Shown piece after piece: positions 23,301 through 35,707 of a stretch of 64,000 nucleotides of DNA. How positions within the stretch are numbered: the stretch's first letter is position 1; each line of letters opens with the position of its first letter. The stretch is from NCBI RefSeq assembly GCF_012489685.1, contig NC_080043.1, forward strand, positions 46,825,127 through 46,889,126. The letters run 5' to 3'. A program made the translations under genes and the position numbers. Source of the stretch: Lotus japonicus (lineage: Eukaryota; Streptophyta; Magnoliopsida; Fabales; Fabaceae). The notes below the pieces were generated by a model. The model was not told the DNA's origin and searched no databases. It was given only the letters and a program-made list of their open reading frames with translations.

Positions 23301-24388
23301 CTCCAAAAATGGGTATTTTAGGTTCAAATTGATTCCGGCGGAATTCCGGCGACATAACGGAAAATCTAATCCGGCAGAAGTGATCTTGGGCACATATAGA
23401 AGAGGTTTAGAATCAGAAATGAAAGATTCAGGATAGTTTTGCAAAAACCCATAAACTATCAACTCAGAAAACTCTACAGAAAAGCTATGGAAAAAGCGAT
23501 CAGAGGTAAGGATTAGCGACTATACCTCGAAACCTTGAAGCAGCAACTGATTAATCAACGATCAAGCAAGGATTGAACAAAATCTTCTTCTCCTTCTTCC
23601 TTGATGAACTCGCGGCCTTGAGAGGAAAAATGGAGGAGTTTTGTGTTTTTTTCACTTGCTTGCTATATATAGAAAATGGTAATTCGCGGGAAAATGAAAG
23701 TTTCGCGAATCTGATTTTTCCGGCATCATTCTCCATGAATTCTAAGATAGGTTTTGGCAAAGGAAATTCCTAAGCTAAGAAGATGTCTCCTTGTATTTTT
23801 GGCAACTAATGCAAAGTCGGTGCAAAGTCGGTGTAAAACTATTTTACCCGATAAGTTGCTTTTTGCATCGAATGTCGGAATGGAAAACTTCCTTCTGAAG
23901 AAAGATTGAAATCATCAAGAGAAATGGGTGTACGCGTGTAGAATATCCATTTGAAGCTCTGAATAGATAAAGTCTTCATTGTCGAGAAATTCTAGGTTTT
24001 GAAATACCAGGGATTCGGTTTCGGCAAACTTCCGATGATTGTAATCGGACGTTCGTAGATCCTAGAGTTTCGCCTCGAAACGATTGTGATATATGGAAAA
24101 GAGAAGTTCTAACATTTCTCTGAAGATTTTTGGAATTAACTGCCATCGTGCCTAAAAGTGAAAATTAGCTATATACTAGGGTTTCTGACCTAGGTTTAAG
24201 CGTAAAACGTTCGTGCTATAACTTTTATCGATCATAATGCAATCCTTGAACTTTTCCTGAACTTTCTCCTTCATAAATATATTTCATTTGACAAACTCTT
24301 GTTCAGGTTTCCTTTCACAATACATCAACCCTAATCGTGAATAAGATTTTATTCACTAAGCATAAGCTTAAAAAACTTGGGTCTTACA
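20328..24388 (-). repeat. Element G 5' LTR, about 4.06 kb (contig 1)
   Basis: This is the partner of 13702-17798, with the same ends, a 34-bp array at about 21384-21620 and a TATA box at 23663-23672. It shares sequence variants with the right LTR of the contig 2 copy (such as ccagggattcgg near 24007), so the two are the same LTR of one insertion. It carries many short deletions and homopolymer changes. It lacks the 274-bp deletion seen in 58488-62310. Confidence 0.9.
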
Positions 24389-24896
24389 GCTCTCGGCCAC
24401 TCTTGGGAGAAAATGAGAAATTTCTCATTTTTCCCTTTTTATAGGTGAGGGGAAAATCCGAAAAATCGATGTTTCGCGGTTCTGGTCGTTTTGGTACTTT
24501 CGTCTGCTGATAAAAATTGAGTATTCGGCGACAGAATGTGGAAACTCAAATCAAGGTTCATTTAATTGAGGAAACGTCTCAAAGACGGTGTGAGTCGATT
24601 TACGCCGAAAAACTACTTTTTTGCAGTCGAAGTCGGATAAAGAAACTACCTTCAGGAAAAAATATCACAAACGTCGAAAGGAATGAGGCAACAGGGATGG
24701 AAACTTTGTTAGAAGCTCCGAATAGAAAAACTCTTCATTCAGGGTCTTAATTAAAGTCCCCGAGAGGTTAAAGGCTAGCTTAGGCAGACTTCCGGGAAGC
24801 GAAACCTAACAAGCGTATAGTCCAGGGCTCCGTATCGGAAAGCTGGTCATGGGAAAAATACTCAGAGGTTCTTATTCTCTCTTTAATTCTTAAATT
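24389..24896 (-). repeat. Element A 5' LTR, last piece, cut by the contig end
   Basis: It begins with the right gctct duplication of G and continues A's LTR (cggccactcttggg). It matches 62311-62818 except for homopolymer length differences, and it stops at the N gap 250 bp short of the LTR terminus. The 77-codon frame at 24517 does not survive in the other copy. Confidence 0.85.
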
Positions 24897-24996
24897 NNNN
24901 NNNNNNNNNNNNNNNNNNNNNNNNNNNNNNNNNNNNNNNNNNNNNNNNNNNNNNNNNNNNNNNNNNNNNNNNNNNNNNNNNNNNNNNNNNNNNNNN
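24897..24996. other. Assembly gap of exactly 100 N
   Basis: A run of exactly 100 N is the usual placeholder for a gap of unknown size. It separates the two redundant contigs. Sequence on the two sides is not continuous: A-type LTR in minus orientation on the left, a different LTR in plus orientation on the right. Confidence 0.98.
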
Positions 24997-26731
24997 CCGC
25001 GAGTTTGAGGAGAGCAAGGAGAGAAAGATTTTCGCCGAAACTTTACCGATCTTCGCGGAGTTCGTTCCTACTTCAAGGTATCAGGTAACTAGCTTGATTC
25101 TTACCTCTGATCATCGTTAATACTGCTTTTCTTTAGTCGTTTCTGTGCTCAAAGTTTCGAGCTTTTCGTAAAACTATCCGTTTTTCTTGATTTTTCGCTT
25201 GGGGTATCTTCTGTACGTACCCAAGAGCCTAGAACACTCGCCGATATTCGCCGATTTTGATCGAGTTGTCAAGGATCTGAAAAATTGATTCAAAACCCTT
25301 TTGCGCACATTTCGAAACTTTACTGTCGAAAAGTCGCAATCCGACTTCGTGCCTTTAGGATTAGTTGTTAAAAATGTCGTTAGGAACATCGCTGTCAAAT
25401 TTGTTTTCCGAAGTTTTAACTTTGAGGTTTTGAGCTTTTATTTTGGACCAAAACGCCCCTGGATAGCCGTATTTCGATCCGATCGTCCGAAAATTTTCCG
25501 ACAGTTTCTTTGTCTTAGTTTTACCCTAAAACTACCTTGTAATCAGATAAGATCGAAGAAAAATAGACCCCCTAATTGTGCATAGTGGCCGAGAGCATGT
25601 TTGTGTGGGGGGGAGTTTTTCGTTTTCGAAAACTTTTCTTTTCGTACCCGATTGTTGTATTCTGAAGCTTTAATGCTTTGACTATCGTTAATGAGTTGTA
25701 TTGTGATCGAGCTAATCGATTTTGTTTGGATTCCTGCTTTGTTTCTCCGAGATTCAGTTGAAGGAACTTTGGGTTTTACGGAGCATTTGTGTGAAGGAAA
25801 CTTTAGACCACGAGGCTGGAGCAACTCGAGGTTAGGGCAACTTACCTATTAGCTAAGACTGCATGATAGGCGTCGATAAATTCGACTTATGCTTTACTTT
25901 GATATTGATTATGATGATGAATTAATGTTATGATGTTTTCCATAACTTATGATATTGAGATGTTATTGAATTGTGCTTTTTGACGCAACTTCGGAGTGGG
26001 GAATCATTGAACTTGTTATCTTTGATATTTCGGGTCGGGGAAACAACCCTAGGCAAGTTCAAACGTGGGTTTGAGACTTAGCCATTTGTTGAATACTTAG
26101 ACTTTCCCCGGAAATTGCTTTTGGTGGGTTTTTCTGGAAAACTTAGAATGTATAGAATTTTGAAAACTAGAGACTTTGGGAAACTTAGACTTTGTGAAAT
26201 AAACTCTTAACTTGACTAATTCAATTCGAAACGTTTTTATTAACGAATAAACCATAGGGAACTAAAGGGAAAAATAATTGCGAAAGACGGGGAAAAGTCG
26301 ACTTTTGTTGTGGGTTTTGGAGAATTGCTGGACACCAGGGGGGGTGAGCCACGGTGATGATTGAAAGTCACCGAGTACTGTAGTACTCTCGTTGTTGGAG
26401 TTGTGTTGTATTGACCGACACTAAACTCTTGAGTTTTGAAATTGGGTTTTGAGCTAAACACTTGCGTTGGGAGGACGATTCGATGTTTGGCTAACCATAT
26501 TGCATCATGCATCATTCGGTGAAAAACGGGAATGCTTCACCAATAGTGAAGAACGGGAATGCTTCACTAGTGAAGAACGGGAATGCTTCACGAAGGTTGG
26601 GGATTGCCTTCATCGAAGAACACCTGGGTGTATCTTCGGCATAGCGAGCAGAGTGGCACGACCATTGATGGTTGAGGCTTATCCGACTATGCATGGGTTT
26701 GTAAGTGACACCTGGAAATCGGGGTGTTACA
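24997..26731 (+). repeat. LTR F, partial, plus orientation
   Basis: This is the downstream part of a Tekay-like LTR ending CGGGGTGTTACA at 26731. It shares the leader (cttacctctgatc near 25101) with the solo LTR, and shares gttagggcaactta and a gaggacgattcgatgtttgg-like stretch with LTR D. Its start is lost in the gap. It contains a short tandem repeat at 26519 and appears internally shortened near its end. A TSD partner for the following atcac cannot be seen. Confidence 0.8.
26519..26591. repeat. 22-bp repeat, three copies with inverted ends
   Basis: Units at 26519-26540, 26546-26567 and 26570-26591 read gtgaa(g/a)aacgggaatgcttcac. Each begins gtgaa and ends ttcac, so every unit can pair with itself or its neighbour. 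This is LTR F's version of the mid-LTR repeat. Confidence 0.85.
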
Positions 26732-27030
26732 ATCACAAATAAAATGGTTTATGAATAAATGAATTGATTTAGAAAATAAGAATTAATTATCTTAATATTA
26801 AATTTAAATCTTAATTTGAAAGTCATAATGCTTATTTAAGAATCAGGATGTGAATTAAAATGAATAAATTTGAGAGCCAAAAGAGATTATTCATTAATAA
26901 TCAAAAGATGGTACAATCCAAATGGGAATGAAAAAATACATAACCACAAAGCCACCCAAAGAACAAAAACACCCAAGGGAAAAGCACAAAAACCTAGCGG
27001 ATACCGTAACACTGTCAAAGTTGTTTAGGA
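26732..27030. other. AT-rich upstream flank of the RRM gene
   Basis: This unduplicated sequence lies between the end of LTR F and the RRM start codon. It is very AT-rich (such as aatattaaatttaaatc) and has no long frame. It is a candidate promoter or 5' UTR for the interrupted gene, but I see no diagnostic element. Confidence 0.4.
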
Positions 27031-27182
27031 ATGAGCCCCACTGGCTCTGCTAGGGTTTCAACTGCTAGTAGGGATGCAAACAGATTGGATGCAAATCAGG
27101 AATGGCAAGAAGGGATCACCTTGTTTGTAGATGGTTTAGGTAACAGATCAAATTATAGACAGGTTCGTAGGCTGTTTGAGAA
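27031..27182 (+). pseudogene. RRM protein gene, N-terminal half, disrupted
   Basis: The frame opens at an ATG (MSPTGSARVS) and about 30 codons later enters an RNA-recognition motif: ITLFVDGL is the RNP2 strand, followed by the helix NYRQVRRLFE. The frame is cut at 27182 by element A. The other half is at 63069-63295. Removing A and one gagaa duplication makes the helix read LFEKFGKVERLF and keeps the frame. The protein family binds single-stranded RNA. Whether this was a cellular gene or part of a LINE-like element with an RRM cannot be decided. Full length is unknown because the C-terminal end is cut by LTR E. Confidence 0.82.
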
Positions 27183-28149
27183 TGTAACGCCTCAATTTCT
27201 CAACCGAGGGGTCACATTAGTAACCTAACAAAGTCCAAGGACTATTTCATAATCCTAAGAAAATACGATATAATTTTTTTCTTTTCAAAACAACTAAACA
27301 TAGTTTAATACATAGCATAGTCTTAATTAAACAACCCATTCCCGACATATAATAATAGTGTCTTACAATATCATAAGCAAGTTTCCAAAATAAGTACGCA
27401 CACTTAAACAGTGGCGAAAACAGGGTTTTAGTAGCAGAGTTTTCAGACAACGAAGAAGACTCAAAGCATAAACTACTAAGAGGGACTAAACAGCTTCTTC
27501 CATCCTTGCTCCGCCGGTTACTATCCCTCCTCCATCTCAGCATGGCTAAGCATCGCCAGAAAGCTCTTCATCGCTTAATAGCGTTAAGGGCCCAAACGAC
27601 AAATAGCAAACAGAAAAGGTTAACTCCATACTACTACCATGTATAAAAGAGAAAAACATGCTATTCAAAATTAATTGCATGTCATGATAAATGAACTAGC
27701 AACTTAATTCAGACCACAAATAGATAAGCTAGCAATATAATCCAAGATAGATATCAACAGAAATCAGCAACATGGAATTAAATCATATATAAACAGAATC
27801 AACAAGTTATAATTAAATCATATATCAACAACCTATCATCATATCAGATATAAACAATATCACATCAAATCAGATATCAATAAAAACAATAGAAGCAAAC
27901 ATCATTGCCCTAAAATGCAACTATATGCTGCTACAAAAATGGATCGATCAATATCGTCTCGCAAGACGGGACAGACGTGGAACGACAACCACTGAATGTC
28001 ACTTAATAGCGCCTCAAAAGACGAGACAACCGGAGAACGACAACTTCTGAATGCCACTAACGCCTCAAAAGACAGGACAACCATGTGGAAGGACAACCAC
28101 TGAATGCCACTTAATAACGCCTCGAAAGACGGGACAGTCATGTGGAACG
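27183..28149 (-). repeat. Element A 3' LTR, first piece (contig 2)
   Basis: It starts TGTAACGCCTCAATTTC. The matching start of the 5' LTR is at 37596. A 98-codon frame (27247-27543) appears shortened in the other LTR and has no known domain, so it is not called a gene. It ends with gaacg, the duplication of the solo LTR. Confidence 0.9.
27965..28149. repeat. Minisatellite in A's 3' LTR (contig 2)
   Basis: These are the same 51-57 bp units as at 146-330, again interrupted within the fourth unit by the solo LTR. Confidence 0.8.
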
Positions 28150-31100
28150 TGTAAGGCCCAAGTTTTTAAGCTTGTGTCATGTAAATAGAATCCTATTCAC
28201 GATTAGGGTTGATGTATCGTGAAGGGAAACCTGAACTAGAGTTTACCAAATGAAATAAATATGTGAAGGAGAAAGTTCAGGAAAAGTCTGAGGATTGTAT
28301 TGAAGTCGATTTAAGTTATAGCACGACTAATATTCGCTTTAAAAACCTAGGACAAGAATCTTAGGAAATAACACTATGTTCCACCCTTGGAACACTGTAG
28401 GATTTTAGTCCAAAAATCTTCAGAGAAATGTTAGAACTTCTCTTTTTCCATATATCAAAATCGTTTCGAGGCGAAACTCTAGGATCTACGAACGTCCGAT
28501 TCCAATCATCGGAAGTTTGCCGAAACCGAATCCCTGGTATTTCAAAACCCTAGAATCAACCGACAATGAAGACTTTTTCTATTCAGAGCTTCAAATGAAG
28601 ATTCTACATGCGTACACCCATTTCTCTTGATGATTTCAATCTTTCTTCAGAAGGAAGTTTTCTATTCCGACATCCGATGCAAAAAGTAACTTATCGGGTA
28701 AAATAGTTTTATACCGACTATGCATTAGTTGCCAAAACTACAAGGAGACCTCTTTATAGTTTTGGAATTCTTTTTCCAAAACATATCTATTAATTCACGG
28801 AGAATGACGCCGGAAAAATCAGATTCGCGAAACTTTCATTTTCCCGCGAATTTCCATCTTCTATATATAGCAAACAAGTGAGAAAAAAACACAAAACTCC
28901 TCCATTTTCTCTCCTCAAGGCCGCGAGCTTCACCAAGGAAGAAGGAAGAAGAATTTTCTTCATTACTTGCTTGATCGTTGATCCGTTAGTTGCTGCTTCA
29001 AGGTTTCGAGGTATAGTCGCTAATCCTTACCTCTGATCGCTTTTTCCATAGCTTTTCTGTAGACTTTTCTGAGCTGATAGTTTATGGGTTTTTGCAAAAC
29101 TATCCTGAATCTTTCATTTCTGTTCTAAACCTCTTCTTTATGTGCCCAAGATCACTTCTGCCGGATTAGATTTTCCGTTATGTCGCCGGAATTCCGTCGG
29201 AATCAAATTTAGCCTAAAATACCCATTTTTGGAGTTTTTGAGGTAAAGCTTCAACCTTTAGGCTAAAAACTATCGCCTTAGCTTAGTGCTAGTAGGATTA
29301 GTTGTTATAAACGTCGTTGGTGACGTCCCTGCAAAATTTGGTTTTTGGGATTTCACTTTTGAAATTTCTAAGTTAAAAATCATGACCAAAATACCCCTGC
29401 GACAGTTTTTGATCCGATAATTTTTCCGAGTTCAGAATAACCTTAGTTACGGCTAATGATAGCATAGGAACCAAGTTTGATCGAAGAAAAATCGAGTCTC
29501 CTAATTACCTAAAGTGGCCGAGCCTATAGGGGGAGGAGGAGGAAAATTTCCTTTTCCGAAAACTTGTCTTTCGCGCTAGATTATCGTACCTTAGAGTATA
29601 GATTACTTCGAGTAACCTTAGTAAGTATCGATAGCTTAGTTTTTGATAGATTCTGATAGTATTTATGTGGTTTTGCTCTAAAGGTGATTTTGAGGAATTT
29701 CCAGCGGAGCAAGGCTTTGATTGTGAAGGAACTTTAGGAGATAACTCTGGAGAACCTACAGGTGAGGGCTTCTCACTGAATCTCTAGTTAATGCTTAGGG
29801 TCGATGCTTTCGACATTGTTTACTGTTTATGCACTTGTTTGTGTTTGATTGGAAAAATGTTTTCTGAGGCTTCGGCTGACAATGTAGATGATGAATCTAC
29901 TGAATGCTTTTGAGATTGAATCTTCATGCTAAGTGCTAATTGGGTAATTTAGGATGTGTGGTGCATGCCTTATATGCTAAGTGCTATGTGGTTATTGCTT
30001 AATATATTGATATATGACATGTTGATTGGTTGTGCTGAGTTATTTATACTTATGCAATGAAATCTGAGTTTCTGAACGGTGAGAATAGCGGGCAGGTCAT
30101 GCCGATTTTATTTTGAGAGTTTTGAGAAAGCTTGATAGGACGAATGAGATTCGGGCCTTGTTAGGATGTTTATGGATCGAGACATTCTCTGGAGTCATTT
30201 GGGGATTAGGAGATCCCGAGAACTTATAGGATTTGCGATAAGACTAAAAAGGTAATTATTTTGAAAAGAAAACTCATAAGACATTAAACAACCTCTAAAT
30301 CTTTAAATAAAGACAATAAACTCGAAAGGAAGCTTTGGATGCAAATCTTAGTTTTTGGAAAACGAGAAGTGTCGTCGGATCCAATCGTTGAGGAAGTTGA
30401 GAAGTGTTGAGTAGGTCGATGTTCTTGTGCTGTTGGAGCAGCTATATGTTGTTGGGCTATCCTGGGGATAAGTCCGGGAAACCGTTAGTTTCCGAGAGTG
30501 TGATACTCTGTGCTCGTTGAGCAGTTGTGACCATCGGATTGAGATGAGTCGGATGATTTGGAGATCATCGTGGATTATGTGTTGTTGTGAAGAAGTGTCT
30601 TTTGTCGCAGAATCGACTTTACCTTAGGGTAAGCTTTTAGAGACTTTAATTTACCTAGAACACGTGGCGACGTGTCGAGTGAGATTCGGAGACGTTGTTT
30701 GTCTAATCATCCTGCATTCATGCAACATTAATGAGGTATTAACACAGGACGTACTCTGGACCTCGTCGGATTCCAAAATGGTCATAAGACCCGGATTTCC
30801 GTGAAAGAGCGTCTGTAGACGTCTCTTGTAGCAGACCGAAATGGCAGACCTACGGGTTACGGCTGATCTGACTACCGCTGTCGTTGGAGTAAGAGGCACG
30901 CGGGCCGAAATGGTCCCACCGTGGCTGGTGCTAGGGCTGATCCGTTGATGTCCATCCGTTCCGGATTGCATATTGGTTGACTGGGTTAACCTGCATACAT
31001 ATCATGCAACATGCATACTAATTTAGTTGTTGAGTGTGATTGGTAATTGTTAAACCTATTTGGAACATGCTATCTGCTATTATTGCGTTTATGTTATTAT

Positions 31101-31964
31101 GGAACATGCAACCCTAGGAATAACATCTCTAGCTATAAGCCTAAGTGGCTATTTATTACTTGTACCTATTGGGTTTATTATCTACATAGTTCTTTAGAGT
31201 TGACCCTCGCGTCTTCTGTGTGTGTTTTGGCGGACAACGCCTTTTGTCAGATGTCCATTGCGGACTGGTTCACAATGGTTCACCCTTCGGGGGGGATTAG
31301 GTACGAGATGATCGATCAGGACGACCCCGGGTCGTGGGTGGTTGACCCCGCTAGCCATCGAGCGACGTATTCGGGGCGTATCATGGAGGACCACGTGGAT
31401 AGTGGAGGACGGATAGGGTTGGTAGACTTGGTCGTCCTGGATTCTGATTCAGACGACGATCATGCTAGCACATAGTTTTGACTGTTGGTATGAGCTCCTC
31501 GAGTTAGGATTAGTATAGGAGTAGAGTTTAGCTCTGACAGTCTTTGCTTCATTTGTTTCTTTGGGGGACAGGGTAGTTCCCCCTATAGCTTTTTGTGTGG
31601 TTGCCTTACGGGAATCACAGAGAGTTGGTTGGACTTAGGAGGTCTTATTTTCAGGCCATTGGGTCAGCTTATTCTCAGTTTTGAGGGATAGTGTTGCGGA
31701 CACTTACCTTTCATTCGGTTTGTACCTATTGCCTACGGGCGCTACTCTTCTATTACCCGTCGCTGGAGGTTTACTCGTGACGAGGTTGCTACTTACAGCG
31801 GGGGCTGTATATATATATTGTATATTAGCTTTATTACTTTTCGCATTTGGGTTTTATTTAATCCAGTCTTGTCTTAGTTATTATCGAAAAAAAATATTCA
31901 CGTTTTTCCGCATTAAGTTTATTTTTGGTTACTAAAGTGACGCCACCGAAATCGGGGTGTTACA
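28150..31964 (+). mobile_element. Solo LTR, contig 2 copy, 3815 bp
   Basis: It is identical in length and duplication (gaacg at 28145-28149 and 31965-31969) to 331-4145, with scattered single-base differences. Some are CpG transitions (ctacacgcg at about 790 reads ctacatgcg here). It is the same insertion event seen twice. Confidence 0.95.
28861..28870 (+). promoter_or_regulatory. TATA box of the solo LTR (contig 2)
   Basis: It reads ctatatatag at the same relative position as 1042-1051. The leader-like splice signals downstream (GAG|GTATAG, TTTCCAG, ACAG|GTGAGG) are also conserved here. Confidence 0.65.
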
Positions 31965-32802
31965 GAACGACAACCACTGCACTGTCACTAAGTTTCAGCC
32001 CTATATGCCAAAATCAATCAACAATTCTCAATCCAACAATCAAGTCAAGTGTGAACAATAACCATGTCTTATCCACTAGAAAGCAGTAATGACAGAAACC
32101 AGTAAACGGCCGAAGCCTCTCAGAAAACGGAAACACACGTCTCAATAAGTTCACTCGGCCGAAGCCTCCAGAAAACATTTTCCCAGTTCAGCACAATAAT
32201 CAATCCCAATGCCAATCAATATAACATCTTCATCTCAAACGCATGCAATGCGATAAAAGCAGGCAGGAGTCAAAGACGCGCAAAAATTGAGTTACCCTTA
32301 CCTTCGTGAGTAGAAGTTGGGCATGGAAGTTGCGAACCTAGATCAAGGAAACACAAACATCAAAACCAAAACCAAAACTTCGACAACGGAGAGGGATACG
32401 CTATGGCTCAGGCCATACAAACCCAAAAATTATTTTTGGACACGGTACAGCTCCAAAAAGTTTCGGCCACTACCAAAAATCGGGTTTCCCGAACTTTTTC
32501 TTCGATCTAATTTAATTCCTAGGTACTCGTAGGTGATATCTAGGTCAGGGAAACTCTCAGAAAAATTTAACGACTGAAAATAAGAATTAGGGGTATTTTG
32601 GTAAAAAATTAAAGACCAAAAACTCAAAGATGAAATTCTGAAAAATAAAATTGATGGGGTTGTTCACAACAATGTTTATAGCACTTAATCTCAAAGGTAT
32701 TAAGCTTGGTTACGACTTTTTGATAAGAAAGTAAGCACATGTGAAGAAAATGGGTTTTTAGTCCATTTTTCAGATCTACAACGACTCGGTGAAAATCCGA
32801 AC
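31965..32802 (-). repeat. Element A 3' LTR, second piece (contig 2)
   Basis: It continues A's LTR after the solo LTR. As in contig 1, the terminal part of the LTR and the polypurine tract are lost in a deletion at about 32802 (ccgaac|gagaaag). The 3' LTR is therefore incomplete although its outer end is intact. Confidence 0.8.
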
Positions 32803-32824
32803 GAGAAAGTTTCGTCCTCGAAAC

Positions 32825-33868
32825 TTAAGGCTCGGCGAAGAGTTCCGGATACTGCTCCTTCATCTTCTCTTCTAGTTCCCAAGTCGCATCGCCCATGACC
32901 TGGTTCCAAATCACTTTCACCAGAGGAACCTGCTTGTTCCTCAACTGCTTGATCCTACGTTCTTCAATCCTCATTGGCGTCACTTCAAAAGACAAGTTGT
33001 CTCTAAGCTGAATGTCGTCTTCCTTGATAATGTGAGAAGGATCAGGAACATACTTGCTCAATTGTGACACGTGTAGCACGTCGTGAATCTTGGACAGAAA
33101 AGGTGGCAACGCAATATGATAAGCTACTTTGCTAACTCGCTCGATAATCTGATACGGTCCAATGAACTTTGGTGTCAGCTTCTTCGACTTTATCGTTCTT
33201 CCCACTCCGGTAGTTGGCGTCACGCGAAGAAACACATGATCTCCTGCTTCGAACTCTAACTCTCTTCGTCCTGTGTCAGCATAACTCTTCTGTCGACTCT
33301 GTGACGTCCTCATCTTCTCTTGTATTTGTTTCACCTTCTCAGTTGTTTGTTGCACTAATTCCGGTCCAACGAGAAGATGTTCGCCACCTTGAAACCAACA
33401 TAGAGGGGTTCTACATCTCCTCGCAAACAAAGCCTCATAAGGTGCCATTCCAATACTGGCATGAAAACTGTTGTTGTAAGTCAACTCGATCAAAGGTAAC
33501 AGTTCATCCCAGCTCTCTTGACTATCTAGAACACATGCTCGCAACAAGTCTTCCAATGACTGTATTGTCCTCTCTATCTGTCCATCTGTCTGAGGGTGAT
33601 AGGCAGAGCTCAACCACAACTTCGTTCCAAGCGTATCGTGCAAGGCCTTCCAGAAACGTGAAGTAAACTTTTGGTCTCTATCAGAAACAATACTCGAAGG
33701 TACTCCATGATGTCGTACAATCTCCGCAACAAACACCTTTGCAAGTGCCTCCACATTATACGTTGTCTTCACTGGTATGAAATGCGCTGATTTCGTCAAA
33801 CGGTCCACAATGACCCATATGGAATCAAATCTCTTCCTAGTAGTTGGTAAAGCTACCACAAAATCCAA
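32825..33868 (-). pseudogene. Element A integrase core and chromodomain-like tail (contig 2)
   Basis: This 347-codon segment has the DD35E residues at D22, D63 and E99, with exactly 35 residues between the last two. FIGPYQI follows, and the last 30 residues resemble the chromodomain (VKVIWNQ, ATWELEEKM, YPELF). The frame joins the preceding integrase sequence here as SLDFVVALP. The contig 1 copy has lost one C at this point. The zinc-binding region upstream (about 33869-34027) is degenerate. Of all of A's domains the integrase is best kept, but it lies downstream of many stops. Confidence 0.9.
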
Positions 33869-34027
33869 AGAGATACTGTCTCACTTCCACTCTGGCACGT
33901 CGAGTGATTGTAACATACCCGCAGGCTTTTGGTGTTCTATTTTCGTCTTCTGACACGTCAGACATGCCGCCACAAACTCCGCCACATTCTTCTTCATTCC
34001 TGACCACCAAAAATTTAACTTCAGATC

Positions 34028-34588
34028 TTAGTACATCTTCGTCGATCCCGAATGGATACTCAATTTGCTCTTGTGACCTTCATCAAGAATCATCCTTCTC
34101 AGCTCTATGTCCAATGGTACGCAGACATGTCCTTTGCAACGAAGAATGTTGTCGGTTCCTACCTCGAAATCCGGTGCTTTTCCCAAAATGATCATGTTCC
34201 ATTTCTCAATCAGCTCCTCGTCTAATAGTTGCTTCACCTTGATCTCGTTCAGCAAATCACTGGTGATCGTTACCATCCCAAAGCTCAATTTTCCAGGCGT
34301 CACTTGCATACCCAAATTGAGGTCGCGAAAAGTCTCGATAAGTTCCAATTGCTTAATCATCAACGATGAAACATGAATCGTCTGGCGACTCAGTGCGTCT
34401 GCTACAACATTTGCTTTTCCCGGGTGGTACAGTAATGTGAAATCGTAGTCTTTGATAAATTCCATCCAACGCCTTTCTCTCATATTCAGATCCTTCTGAT
34501 CGAACAAGTACTTCAGACTCTTGTAATCACTAAAAACAGTGAAGGTACTCCCATAAAGATAGTGCCTCCAGATCTTAAGTGCAAACAC
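34028..34588 (-). pseudogene. Element A RNase H and linker (contig 2)
   Basis: It is nearly identical to 6208-6768 with one Arg to His change (CKGHVC here). The RNase H end motifs FSDYKSL, RERRWMEF and ADALSR are visible. A stop lies just upstream (around 34589-34600), disconnecting it from RT. Confidence 0.85.
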
Positions 34589-34619
34589 AACAGCCGCTTA
34601 CTCCAAATCATGCGTAGGA

Positions 34620-35108
34620 TAGTTCCGTTCATGTATCTTTAATTGCCTTGAAGAATAAGCCACCGCCTTCCGGTGTTGCATTAGCACACAACCAAAACCT
34701 TGGTACGAAGCATCGCAGTAAACCTCGTACGGTTCCTTCTCTTATGGTAATGTTAGAACTGACGCGGTCGTCAAACGCTTCTTCATATCCTGGAAGCTTT
34801 GCTCGCAATCCTCTGTCCATGCAAAAGGTTGATTCTTCCGAGTGAGTTTTGTCAATGGTCCTGCAATCTTAGCGAACCCTTCAATGAATCATCAGTAATA
34901 GCCACCTAATATCTGTCACAGTCTTAGGACGCTCCCAAGCAGTTACAGCTTCCACTTTACTGGGATCCACAGCAATGCCCTCCTTTGAGATGACATGTCG
35001 TAGAAACTTTACTTCCTCTAGTTAAAACTCACACTTTGCCGCATTAGCATACAACACCTTCTCCAGAAGAACTTGTAATACTTGACGTAGATGCTCCTCG
35101 TGTTCCTT
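34620..35108 (-). pseudogene. Decayed RT-RNase H connection of element A (contig 2)
   Basis: The same broken stretch as 6800-7288. Short fragments of RT thumb and RNase H lie in different frames with shared stops, so the damage predates the split of the two copies. Confidence 0.7.
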
Positions 35109-35707
35109 CTAATCCTTGGAGTAGATCAGGATGTCATCAATGAACACCACAACGAAGCGATCCAAGAATGGATGAAATATCTTATTCATGTAGTCCATGA
35201 ATACAGCTGGTGCATTCGTAACTCCAAACGGCATCACCAAGTACTCATAATGTCCATAGCGTGTCCTAAACGCGGTCTTTTGGATATCCTCATCTTTGAC
35301 TCTAATCTGGTGATATCCCGATCTTAGGTCAATCTTCGAGAAAACACCAGCACCCTTCAACTGATCCATCAAGTCGTCAACTGTCGATAGTCCACGCCAA
35401 GTCGCGATCTTCCGTCTTTCTTCTTCACAAGCAGCACTGGCGCTCCCCATGGAGAAACGCTAGGTCAAATAAACCCCTTCTTGGTCAAATCTTCGAGTTG
35501 ACTCTTCAGCTCAGTCAGTTCTGCCGGTGCCATACGATAAGGTGCGATCGATATAGGTCCAGTGTCTGGGACTATATCAATGGTGAACTCCATATCTCTG
35601 ACTGGGGGTATTCCCGGTACGTCTTCGGGGAACACATCCTCAAACTCTTGCACAACATATATTCCTTGTACTCCATTCTCCTTAGCTTCCATCACAGTTG
35701 TAGACAA
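35109..35707 (-). pseudogene. Element A reverse transcriptase (contig 2)
   Basis: The catalytic FIDDILIYS and the MPFGVTNAP motif are present, and the deletion after VDYRQL is shared with contig 1. This copy has an additional nonsense change at about 35466: the CGA arginine codon of GFIRPS is TGA here, a CpG-to-TpG transition on the coding strand. The N-terminal frame therefore ends at KKGFI. Confidence 0.9.

Larger units (their letters stand above)
13702..24388 (-). mobile_element. Element G: TR-GAG-like LTR retrotransposon (contig 1 copy)
   Basis: The element has two long direct repeats (13702-17798 and 20328-24388) around a 2.5-kb interior. Its ends are TG..CA and it is flanked by the 5-bp duplication gctct (13697-13701 and 24389-24393). 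The primer-binding site lies at the right, so the element reads on the minus strand. The interior has gag but only traces of pol, so it is non-autonomous and related to Tekay chromoviruses. It sits inside A's 5' LTR. Many small indels from about 19.2 kb to the contig end suggest poor consensus in this copy. Confidence 0.93.

Noticed and set aside
24517..24750. 77-codon plus-strand frame next to the gap
   Set aside because: Homopolymer differences break it in the matching region 62440-62670, and it lies within LTR sequence.
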